DNA of 64,000 nt. It comes from Rhizobium sp. BK251 (lineage in GTDB: Bacteria > Pseudomonadota > Alphaproteobacteria > Rhizobiales > Rhizobiaceae). A model generated the notes under the pieces. It worked only from the letters and a program-made list of their open reading frames with translations. It did no database searches and was not told the origin of the DNA. Of this stretch, positions 8,673 to 16,143 are shown in pieces; the first letter of the stretch is position 1, and each line of letters starts with the position of its first letter. Both the position numbers and the translations under genes were made by a program. The stretch is taken from contig NZ_SLUQ01000001.1 in NCBI RefSeq assembly GCF_004345245.1, positions 496,001 to 560,000 of the forward strand. Direction: 5' to 3'.

Positions 8673-10277
8673 TCAGTTGGGCTGCGGAACGGCCTTGGCA
8701 ACGGGATGCCCGGACGGACTCAACGGACCTTGCGGCGTGCTGACCATAAGGGCGACGAGCACAAGGCCGGCAACGCCTGCCCAGAAGGAGATGAGGAAGC
8801 AATCTGAATAGGCGAGAATGGTGGCCTGCGCGCGAACCAGGCCGGAAAGCGTTGCGGTCGCAGCAGCATCGGCCATCAGGGAGAAGGGGTGAAAGGTCTC
8901 CGCCAGTTTCGACAATACATCCTGCGTCGGGGGCGCCGATTGGGTGACGTAGCTGCCTATGACATTGGAATGAAACTGTTCCCGCTTGTTCACCAGGGTA
9001 TTGATGAGGCTTACGGCGAGTTCGGCGCTGCCCAATCGGACCACCTGGATGTAGGCCGAGTTGGCAGTGGATCGCTTGGGATCGGAATTCGCAACGATCA
9101 TCACGATTGCGGACAGGAGAGCGAACGCCTGGCCAAGCATCTGCAGCATCATGATGATCGGGAAGTTTTGGAGCGCCCAGAGGCCCGTTATGCGGATAGC
9201 CATGAAGGACGAAACGGCGAGTGCGGTGAAGCCGATCATAAGGCCGACCCGCACATCGAAGAAACGAAGCGTCAGCGTGGCGAGCGCAGCGAAGAGAAAG
9301 AGGGGCAGAATGGCAACCGGGATATAGAACGTGCCGATCTGTATCGGTCGCAGCCCGACGACGGTCTCCAGATAGCCTGGCACGAGGCTCGAGGAGGTGA
9401 TGCTCGCAAGGATGAAGGCAACGATCGCGCCATAGCCGAGGGCGACGTTTCTCGACAGAAGGACACTGATATGCGCCCAGGGGTAGCGCACAAGGGACTC
9501 GTTGATGAAGAAGCCCACGGCGAGCAGGAGACCGGCGGCAATCAGCGCGGTCACGGTACCTGACTGGAACCAGTTGAGGCGCTTCCCCTGATCCAGCCCG
9601 ATGTAGATCAGTCCCATCGAAGCCCCGAGGAGCAGCATGCCGCCCCAGTCGGCGCGCGCCAGCAGCGTGTGGTCGATCGGCTCACGCGGCGCACCAAGGA
9701 AGATGAGCAATCCGATCAGCGGAGCTATGAAGACATCCTGCCAGTAGAGCCACTGCAACCCGAAATATTCCGTATACACGCCCACCAGGAAAACACCGAC
9801 GCTCTGGGAGAGCGGCAGGCGCAGGGAATAGATCGCCAGGCCGATCAGCCAGTAGCGCGGTTCGAGGTTGCGGAAGGTGATCATGATCGTCGCGGGAATG
9901 AAGGTGCCGAGCAGCAGCGCGCGCATGACATGCAGCACAATCAGCGGTCCGAGGCCGTGCACGAAGGGAATGAGCAGCGATATGACCGCATAGACGAAGC
10001 AGGGTATGACCATTATCCGCCGAATGCCGAAGACGGTAACAAGCCAGGCAACCGCCGGGGCGATCAGGATCTGCGGTGCCGACGCGAAGCTCGCGAGCCA
10101 TGCGCCCTGGTCGAAGCTGAGGCCGAACATGCCCCTGAGATCGGCGAGTCCGACAAGGAAGACCCGGGTATCGAAGCCGACCGTGAAGGCAGCAAGCAGC
10201 ATGGCGCCGACGACCAGAAGCGGATGGTTGGTGTTGACGCCGTTGGTAAGCGGGCCGACGGACGCGATCTTGCTCAT
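8673..10277 (-). CDS. MFS multidrug efflux permease, DHA2 (EmrB-like) family
   Basis: 534 aa with about 14 hydrophobic segments, the DHA2 signature of 14-helix drug:proton antiporters. The N-terminal region AAFTVGFDTRVFLVGLADL and the conserved FDQGAWLASF are typical of EmrB relatives. It overlaps the membrane-fusion gene by 4 bases, so the two form an inner-membrane pump plus periplasmic adaptor, probably using a TolC-type outer-membrane partner encoded elsewhere. The substrate is unknown. Confidence 0.88.
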   Translation of the reverse strand: MSKIASVGPLTNGVNTNHPLLVVGAMLLAAFTVGFDTRVFLVGLADLRGMFGLSFDQGAWLASFASAPQILIAPAVAWLVTVFGIRRIMVIPCFVYAVISLLIPFVHGLGPLIVLHVMRALLLGTFIPATIMITFRNLEPRYWLIGLAIYSLRLPLSQSVGVFLVGVYTEYFGLQWLYWQDVFIAPLIGLLIFLGAPREPIDHTLLARADWGGMLLLGASMGLIYIGLDQGKRLNWFQSGTVTALIAAGLLLAVGFFINESLVRYPWAHISVLLSRNVALGYGAIVAFILASITSSSLVPGYLETVVGLRPIQIGTFYIPVAILPLFLFAALATLTLRFFDVRVGLMIGFTALAVSSFMAIRITGLWALQNFPIIMMLQMLGQAFALLSAIVMIVANSDPKRSTANSAYIQVVRLGSAELAVSLINTLVNKREQFHSNVIGSYVTQSAPPTQDVLSKLAETFHPFSLMADAAATATLSGLVRAQATILAYSDCFLISFWAGVAGLVLVALMVSTPQGPLSPSGHPVAKAVPQPN

Positions 10278-11488
10278 TTCAGCCCTCCGCCTTCTACGTC
10301 GGCGGGCGTGCGCACCGTTACCTCGGCGGAGAGCCCGGCGCGCAGCCTGGATACAAGCGGTTGGCCGGGGTCGAATACAACCTTGATCGGCAGTCGCTGC
10401 ACGACCTTCGTGAAGTTGCCGGTAGCGTTGTCGGGCGGCAGGAGGGCGAAGACGGCGCCGCTTGCCGGTGAGAGGCCGACGATCTTGCCGGTGAGCGTCT
10501 GCCCGGGATAGGTGTCGATGTGTATCTCGGCAATGCTGCCTGGCTTCATGCGTTCAAGTTGGGTTTCCTTGAAATTCGCCGCCACGTAGAGGCTGGAAAT
10601 GGGCACGACGGAGATCACGCTGGTGCCGACGCCGACATAATCTCCCACATGCACGAGATTGAGGCCTACGACACCGTCGAAGGGCGCGTAGATACGCGAA
10701 TAGCCCTGCAGCAGCAACGCATTGTCCAGGTTCGCCCGCGCCGCGTCGAGCGCCGCCTTGAGCGTGCCTTCCTGCCCCTGCAGCACCTTGAGCTGTGCCT
10801 TCTGCTGCTCGATGTTCGCTGCCGTGGAGGTTACCGACGCCTGCGCTTCCAGGTGCGCGGCCTCCGCCTGCTGCAGATTCTGTATCGAGGTCGCGCCGCC
10901 CAGTCTCTCCTGGCGCTCCGCCTCCTCGCGCGCCTGGATTTCCTGGGCGATCGCGGCATCATGCTGAGCATTGGCAGAGTCGATCACGGCGGACTGCAGC
11001 AGCTCCTGGTTATGCAGATTGTCGAGGCTTGCTTTGGCGGCATCGACATTTGCGGAAGCGAGTCTGACGGCGGCATCGTACTGGTCGGGGTCGATCTCCG
11101 CGATCAGCTGTCCTTTCTTGACGGCAGCATAGTCATCGACGCCAAGCACGCGAATATTGCCGCTGACCCGCGCGCTGAGCGTGGACACGTCTGCCGCTAC
11201 CTGCGCGTCATCAGTGGTTTGTGTTGGCCAGCTTGCCAGCCACTCGTCCCAATTCAGCAGGGCAGCAACCGCCAGGCCGACGACGAGCGTCGTTGCAATG
11301 ACCGGAATGAGCGCGCGCCTCAGGGAGCCTTGGGCAGGAGGGGGGGCGTCCTGCGCGTTCGACGGCGGTGCTGGCACATGTTCCGGAACGACCTTGTCGG
11401 TGCGGACCGCCGGTTCGACGTTGTTGGGAACCCCCGAAGCTCTCATGGCCTGCCTCAATTCTTCACGGCCGATTTCAAAACCACTCAT
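10274..11488 (-). CDS. HlyD/EmrA-type membrane fusion protein
   Basis: About 404 aa. It has a disordered proline-rich N-terminus, one transmembrane helix (near ALIPVIATTLVVGLAVAALL), a biotinyl-lipoyl-like half (SARVSGNIRVLGVDDYAAVKKGQLI), a long Ala/Gln-rich coiled-coil hairpin, and the second lipoyl half (YAPFDGVVGLNLVHVGDYV) with a beta-barrel. This is the EmrA layout. The ATG at 11488 (MSGFEIGREEL) is chosen; upstream in-frame starts exist, including a TTG at 11539 that has a GGAG motif. Confidence 0.85.
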   Translation of the reverse strand: MSGFEIGREELRQAMRASGVPNNVEPAVRTDKVVPEHVPAPPSNAQDAPPPAQGSLRRALIPVIATTLVVGLAVAALLNWDEWLASWPTQTTDDAQVAADVSTLSARVSGNIRVLGVDDYAAVKKGQLIAEIDPDQYDAAVRLASANVDAAKASLDNLHNQELLQSAVIDSANAQHDAAIAQEIQAREEAERQERLGGATSIQNLQQAEAAHLEAQASVTSTAANIEQQKAQLKVLQGQEGTLKAALDAARANLDNALLLQGYSRIYAPFDGVVGLNLVHVGDYVGVGTSVISVVPISSLYVAANFKETQLERMKPGSIAEIHIDTYPGQTLTGKIVGLSPASGAVFALLPPDNATGNFTKVVQRLPIKVVFDPGQPLVSRLRAGLSAEVTVRTPADVEGGGLK

Positions 11489-11660
11489 GTTCGCGCGACA
11501 GCGGCGCGCGCAACGGCCCATGAACGCAGGCTCGCACAAGTCTCCGCGAGCGGCTTGTGAAATAACGTGAGAAACTGTTCGAGCTTATAAAGCCTGAGTT
11601 GCGGCCTTTGCCGCAGGTCCCGGCGCGTGCCGCGCGAGGGCCGACCGGATTGAAAGACAA

Positions 11661-11684
11661 GGCCCCAAGGTCAACCTGGGGCGC
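11661..11684 (-). terminator. terminator of the peroxiredoxin gene
   Basis: The inverted repeat GGCCCCAAGGT / ACCTGGGGC with a bulged A lies 24 bases past the peroxiredoxin stop. On the minus strand it is followed by a T-rich TTGTCTTT. Confidence 0.6.
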
Positions 11685-11707
11685 TCGTCAGTGTGATCGC
11701 TCTTTGC

Positions 11708-12193
11708 TCAGAGCTGTTCCAGCATCGCGGCCGCGCCGGAGACGGTCGCCTGTCCGGGGCTCTCCTCGATGTTCAGCGACTTCACCACGCCGTCCTCGAT
11801 GAGCATCGAATACCGCTTCGAGCGCACGCCGAGGCCGCCGGCAGAAAGGTCGACGTCAAGGCCAAGGGCCTTTGTGAAGGCACCGTCAAAGTCAGCCAGG
11901 AAATGGATCTTGCCCATGCCGCCGGACGATTGCGCCCAGGCGCCCATGACATGCCAGTCGTTGACGGCCAGCACGGCAATGTCGTCGACGCCCTTGGAAA
12001 GGATCGCGTCCCGGTTCTCAAGATAGCCGGGCAAATGGTTGAGCGAACAGGTGGGCGTGAACGCGCCGGGAACCGCAAAGAGCACGACGCGCTTGCCCTT
12101 GAACAGCTGCTCGGTACCGATCTCGGTCGGGCCGTCGGCCGTCTTTTCCTTGAAGGTGGCAGCAGGCAGCTTGTCGCCGATCGCGATGGTCAT
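11708..12193 (-). CDS. peroxiredoxin, Prx5/hybrid type, single cysteine
   Basis: 161 aa with the peroxidatic motif PGAFTPTCS (C49). Prx5-type peroxiredoxins reduce hydrogen peroxide and alkyl peroxides. No second cysteine exists in the protein, so it must work as a 1-Cys enzyme resolved by glutathione or glutaredoxin. Start MTIAIGDKLPAATF is typical, and AAGGAGATC gives a good ribosome-binding site. Confidence 0.95.
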   Translation of the reverse strand: MTIAIGDKLPAATFKEKTADGPTEIGTEQLFKGKRVVLFAVPGAFTPTCSLNHLPGYLENRDAILSKGVDDIAVLAVNDWHVMGAWAQSSGGMGKIHFLADFDGAFTKALGLDVDLSAGGLGVRSKRYSMLIEDGVVKSLNIEESPGQATVSGAAAMLEQL

Positions 12194-12259
12194 GGGGATC
12201 TCCTTTTGTATGCTGATGGACGGCGGAAAGCCGGCCGCTGTGGCGACTATAAAATCCCG

Positions 12260-13102
12260 CTAGTCAAAGGCAAGGGTAGTCTCCATGGAGCGGCTGCCGT
12301 CGACGACGAGCAGACCCCATGTCTTGCCTTTCGGGTCGTAGTTCTTCGGCAGCTTGCCGATCGTGATATCCGTCTCGTAGACGCCGGCATCGAGCTTGGT
12401 ATCCTTCTGTGCCCAGAAGAGATAGCCACTCGGCCCGGTGACGAAGACATCCGGTTTCGCCGCACCTTGTTGCGGCAGGGCGAGCTTCAGCGACAGATGC
12501 TTGCCGTCGGGCGAAAGCGAATGGGCGAGTACCTTGAAATCAGGCGCCGGGTTGGCGGGCAGTGCCGCCGTCGCCGCCTGGAGAATGGCCTCTTCCTCCG
12601 GCATGGATTGGGCGGCCTCGGGCAGCTTCAGGGAAAGCTCCGCCTGGAAAGGAATGCAGATTTGCTTGCAGAGACCGATGAAGGCGGTGACCTTCAGTGC
12701 CGCCGCACCGCCCGGTCGAGCCTCGGTGAACTCGAGCGGCAGCGTGACCGCTCCGTCGTATCCGATATCGCTTATGCCGTCCTGCGAGATATGCTTCGGC
12801 ACGGGATAGGATATGTTCGTAAGCGAAACTCCGCTGTCGGGAGCCACGGTGATCTGTGGGGGAATGCCGTTGTTTCCCGGTTCGCGCCAATAGGTGATCC
12901 AGCCGGGGAGCGGCTCTATCTGCAAGCCGGCGCGAACCTTTCCGGCAGCGTCCGGGGGGAGGGCGACGAGGCGCATGCGGCCACCCTCGTTCACGGCCCA
13001 TTCGCTGGTCGCAGCCGCGGCGCTTCCAGCCAGCACGAAGAGGCCGGCGAAGGCGGCGGCAAGGCATATCCAGAGGCGGGTTGTGGAAGAAAATATGATC
13101 AT
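12260..13102 (-). CDS. periplasmic DsbD-alpha-like thiol protein
   Basis: 280 aa with a signal peptide (residues 1 to about 31). It resembles the N-terminal DsbD-alpha domain: GWITYWREPGNNGIPP, then GLCKQICIPF with two cysteines four apart, the electron-relay pair of the family. The membrane and thioredoxin domains of full DsbD are missing, so it would need a separate partner such as CcdA/ScsB. It may carry reducing power in the periplasm; the target is unknown. Confidence 0.75.
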   Translation of the reverse strand: MIIFSSTTRLWICLAAAFAGLFVLAGSAAAATSEWAVNEGGRMRLVALPPDAAGKVRAGLQIEPLPGWITYWREPGNNGIPPQITVAPDSGVSLTNISYPVPKHISQDGISDIGYDGAVTLPLEFTEARPGGAAALKVTAFIGLCKQICIPFQAELSLKLPEAAQSMPEEEAILQAATAALPANPAPDFKVLAHSLSPDGKHLSLKLALPQQGAAKPDVFVTGPSGYLFWAQKDTKLDAGVYETDITIGKLPKNYDPKGKTWGLLVVDGSRSMETTLAFD

Positions 13103-13267
13103 GGAACAAGGGTTTAAACAATCACTTGTTCAACAGCCAGAAGGTGATGTCATATAATTGATCATTTTCAGTTGATTGATCTCGGACATTGCCCCATCTT
13201 TAACGTGTGAAGGCGAGAATTTTTCTTCCTGGCACAGTTGACCGTGATCCGGCAGCGAGGAGGCGCG

Positions 13268-13873
13268 ATGTCTTTATCTGCTCTGAAAAATAGGCAGGAA
13301 CGCGGTTTTCTGGATGGCCAGTTCCTGATCGCCATGCCGGGCATGGCCGACATCAACTTCGCACGCACGGTCGTCTATATCTGCGCCCATTCGGATGCAG
13401 GTGCGATGGGCTTCGTCATCAATCGTCCGCAGAACCTGACCTTTACGGACGTCCTGCTCCATCTCGATATGATCAAGAACGACGATGCGATCCTTCTGCC
13501 GAAGGGGGCGCGCGATTTTCCGATTCAGACCGGTGGCCCCGTCGAAAGTGGCCGCGGCTTCGTGCTGCATTCCGACGACTACCTCAGCGACTCCAGCATT
13601 CCGGTCAGCGACGATATCTGCCTGACAGCCACGCTGGATATCGTGCGCGCCATCTCCAAGGGCGGCGGTCCGAAGCGGGCGACCATGCTGCTCGGCTATG
13701 CCGGCTGGGGCTCGGGGCAGCTGGAGGGCGAGGTCTCCAACAATGGCTGGCTGAATTGCGCCGCGAGCGAGGACCTCATCTTCGACCGATGCCTCGAGGC
13801 CAAGTATGACCGCGTCCTCGCCTCGATGGGCGTGACGCCGGCGATGCTGTCGCCGCAGGCCGGTCACGCCTGA
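13268..13873 (+). CDS. YqgE/AlgH family protein
   Basis: 201 aa. The opening [14 protein letters not shown] and the later [24 protein letters not shown] and [14 protein letters not shown] blocks are the characteristic motifs of the YqgE/AlgH (DUF179) family. The biochemical role of the family is unsettled. The ATG at 13268 follows a GAGGAGG ribosome-binding site; the frame is open upstream but not conserved. Confidence 0.93.
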   Translation: MSLSALKNRQERGFLDGQFLIAMPGMADINFARTVVYICAHSDAGAMGFVINRPQNLTFTDVLLHLDMIKNDDAILLPKGARDFPIQTGGPVESGRGFVLHSDDYLSDSSIPVSDDICLTATLDIVRAISKGGGPKRATMLLGYAGWGSGQLEGEVSNNGWLNCAASEDLIFDRCLEAKYDRVLASMGVTPAMLSPQAGHA

Positions 13874-13963
13874 GCCCTGCTCGGGAACGAAATTCCGCAA
13901 GTATCGTTTCCTCCCTGAAAGGCCGGACAATCGGGTTCGCCTGGATGAATAGGAGACGTGACA

Positions 13964-14155
13964 GTGGGAAGCACAAGCGACAAGATTTCCGGAGCAGCAA
14001 ACCAGGTGGCAGGCAAGGCCAAGAAGGCCGCCGGCAAGGCTACCGACAATAACGAACTTCGCGCAAAGGGTGCCGTTCAGGAGGCCAAGGGCAAGGTTCA
14101 GGTGGCGCAGGGAAAAGCCAAGGACAAGTTGAAGGGTGCGGTTGACCGCCTCTAA
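13964..14155 (+). CDS. CsbD-like stress protein
   Basis: A 63-aa, highly charged, Lys/Ala-rich protein with repeated KGKxxxAxGKxK segments, the CsbD/YjbJ pattern of small stress-induced proteins. The GTG at 13964 is preferred because AGGAGA at 13951 is correctly spaced and MGSTSDKISG matches known rhizobial starts. A GTG at 13958 would crowd the ribosome-binding site. A strong terminator follows, so it is a single-gene unit. Confidence 0.88.
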   Translation: MGSTSDKISGAANQVAGKAKKAAGKATDNNELRAKGAVQEAKGKVQVAQGKAKDKLKGAVDRL

Positions 14156-14181
14156 CCCTATAATTCGGGGTCTGGGATTCG

Positions 14182-14217
14182 GCCTGTCGCGCGATCTTGC
14201 GCGGCAGGCTTTTTGAT
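14182..14217 (+). terminator. rho-independent terminator after the CsbD gene
   Basis: An 11-base-pair stem GCCTGTCGCGC / GCGCGGCAGGC (one mismatch), loop GATCTT, followed by TTTTTGATTTT. Confidence 0.9.
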
Positions 14218-14245
14218 TTTCAACGTTGTTTTGGGATGACAGGTC

Positions 14246-15316
14246 ATGCGGCTATTCGCCTGTGATCACTGTGGCCAAGTGCTGCACTTCGACAACCGGC
14301 AATGCGTTCGCTGCGGCCATCGGCTGGGCTTCGTGACGGAACAGCTTGCCATGCATGCGGTGGAGATCGACAGCGACAACCAGTGGCGTATCGTTGGTGC
14401 GCCGCAAAGCACCGTACGCTTCTGCGCCAATGCCGCGCTCGATATCTGCAACTGGCTGGTAGCGACGGACGATCCCCACGAGTTCTGCGTCGCTTGCCGA
14501 CACAATCGGCTGGTGCCCAACACCGGCACCGACGAAGGTCTCTCTCGCTGGCGCCGCATCGGTCAGGCGCAAAGGCATCTCTTCTATTCGCTGCTGCGCC
14601 TGCGCATCCCGATTCCCAACCGCGAGCAGGATCCGCAGGGCGGCCTCGTTTTCGACTTCCTCGAGGATGAGATCGGCAGTGACGGCAGCATCATGCCCGC
14701 CATGACCGGCCATGAGGAGGGCCTCATCGCGATCCGCGCCGCGGAGGCCGACGACCTGACGCGAGAGCAGGCGCGCACCTCGATGAACGAGCCGTACCGC
14801 ACTCTGCTCGGGCATTTCCGCCACGAGACGGGTCACTTCGTCTGGAACAAGCTGGTGCGCGACCGGAACGCCTTCGATGCGTTTCGTGTCGTCTTCGGCG
14901 ACGAGCGGCTGGATTATGGCTCCGCCCTGCAGTTCTACTATGACAACGGCCCTGCACAGGGCTGGCAGCTGAATTTCATCAGCGCCTATGCCAGCGCCCA
15001 CCCCTGGGAGGATTTTGCGGAATGTTTCGCGCACTACCTCCACATCGTGGATACCCTGGAAATGGCGCGCGCATTCGGCATTGCCATCGACGTCCGTGGT
15101 CACGAGGGAATGGCGGCGGAAGTCGATTTCGATCCCTATCGTGCAACGAATGCAGCGCAGCTTGTCGAAGCGTGGATACCGCTCAGCGTCGCAATCAACA
15201 GCATACAGCACAGCATGGGGCAGCCGGATTCCTATCCCTTCGTGCTTTCCCCGGCTGTCGTCACAAAGCTCGAGTATATGCATGGCCTTGTCCAGCAAGG
15301 GCCATATCAACCCTGA
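14246..15316 (+). CDS. putative zinc-binding metallopeptidase
   Basis: 356 aa. It opens with a zinc ribbon CDHCG…CVRCG (residues 6–24) and has further cysteines (FCANAALDICNW, FCVACRH). A mid-protein HETGH motif, with FAECFAHYLHI downstream, supplies the likely metalloprotease site. This pattern matches the family named putative zinc-binding metallopeptidase (PF15887). No signal peptide is present, so it is cytoplasmic. The substrate is unknown. It is transcribed alone after the CsbD terminator. Confidence 0.8.
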   Translation: MRLFACDHCGQVLHFDNRQCVRCGHRLGFVTEQLAMHAVEIDSDNQWRIVGAPQSTVRFCANAALDICNWLVATDDPHEFCVACRHNRLVPNTGTDEGLSRWRRIGQAQRHLFYSLLRLRIPIPNREQDPQGGLVFDFLEDEIGSDGSIMPAMTGHEEGLIAIRAAEADDLTREQARTSMNEPYRTLLGHFRHETGHFVWNKLVRDRNAFDAFRVVFGDERLDYGSALQFYYDNGPAQGWQLNFISAYASAHPWEDFAECFAHYLHIVDTLEMARAFGIAIDVRGHEGMAAEVDFDPYRATNAAQLVEAWIPLSVAINSIQHSMGQPDSYPFVLSPAVVTKLEYMHGLVQQGPYQP

Positions 15317-15387
15317 GCCGGGTTTCACCAAGGCACGGAGGCGCAGGCTCCGTAGCGGGCCGCCCGAACGAGGCGGCGGTTGAGAGC

Positions 15388-16038
15388 CTATGCGCTGAAA
15401 AGCTGGTCGAGGTTGCGGATCGCCTCGTCGATCGTCTGCTGGTCGCGTCGCAGCTTGGAGACGATTGCGGAAGCGGCCTTCACCCTCAGCGTGGCGGTCT
15501 GGCTGCCCTCATGCGAGGGCATCGTATTCAGCACGCGCTGGATGCGGTCGGCGAAAGCCTCGAACTTCTTTGCACTGCGCCAGACCCGGTAGGGATCCAT
15601 GAAGAGCGCGACCGCCACGAGCAGCAGCGAGAGGACGGCAACGGCCATCGGCATCTCGCTGAAGAACGAGGAGTAGACAAGTCCGGCAAAGAAAAGGCTC
15701 GCAAGGCAAGCGTAGAAGAGGCTGGTGGAGGCATTGGTCGGCACCACGGCATCGGCAGCAGCCTTGAGATGACCCTCGGTCGTATGCACCAGGAACTTGC
15801 GTGCGGCGATGTCCTCGCTGTTGCCGCCTTCACTGATCAGGACATCGAGTATGCCGTTCAGTTTCTGCAGGCGCCTTAGGCGCAGGGCGACGATCTTCAA
15901 AATTTCAGGGCCGGCCACCAGGTATGCAAGACAGATGGCGACGCCGAGCTGAAAGATGGATTGCATCCTGGAGGCGTCTACAAATCCAAATAAATACGGC
16001 ATGAGAAAAAATCCCGTCAATAGCGTGCCGATACGCAT
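15388..16038 (-). CDS. membrane protein of unknown function
   Basis: 216 aa. Not recognised. It has four hydrophobic segments in two pairs (residues ~1–20 and ~28–47; ~105–120 and ~127–146) flanking a soluble linker of about 55 residues, plus a charged C-terminal tail (KLRRDQQTIDEAIRNLDQLF) likely to be helical. The long soluble segments suggest a structural or partner-binding role. It stands alone between convergent and tandem neighbours. Confidence 0.65.
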   Translation of the reverse strand: MRIGTLLTGFFLMPYLFGFVDASRMQSIFQLGVAICLAYLVAGPEILKIVALRLRRLQKLNGILDVLISEGGNSEDIAARKFLVHTTEGHLKAAADAVVPTNASTSLFYACLASLFFAGLVYSSFFSEMPMAVAVLSLLLVAVALFMDPYRVWRSAKKFEAFADRIQRVLNTMPSHEGSQTATLRVKAASAIVSKLRRDQQTIDEAIRNLDQLFSA

Positions 16039-16052
16039 ACAAACCTTGGGCC

Positions 16053-16087
16053 TCTCGCAAAAGCGAGATCATGGGCTCGAGCCCATG
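16053..16087. repeat. two adjacent palindromes downstream of the GGDEF/EAL gene
   Basis: CTCGC-AAAA-GCGAG-type hairpin followed at 16070–16087 by the perfect 18-base palindrome CATGGGCTCGAGCCCATG. Located between the diguanylate gene's stop and the next gene, it may act in termination or mRNA protection; no T-run supports a classical terminator. Confidence 0.5.
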
Positions 16088-16143
16088 TATTAACGCCATT
16101 TTTTTCTTGAGTGCCCCTCAGCCCGGGCTTGCGGCTCGCTGTG

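Noticed and set aside
10520..11560. Plus-strand frame (346 aa) opposite the HlyD-type gene
   Set aside because: Antisense shadow; no hydrophobic or catalytic pattern.
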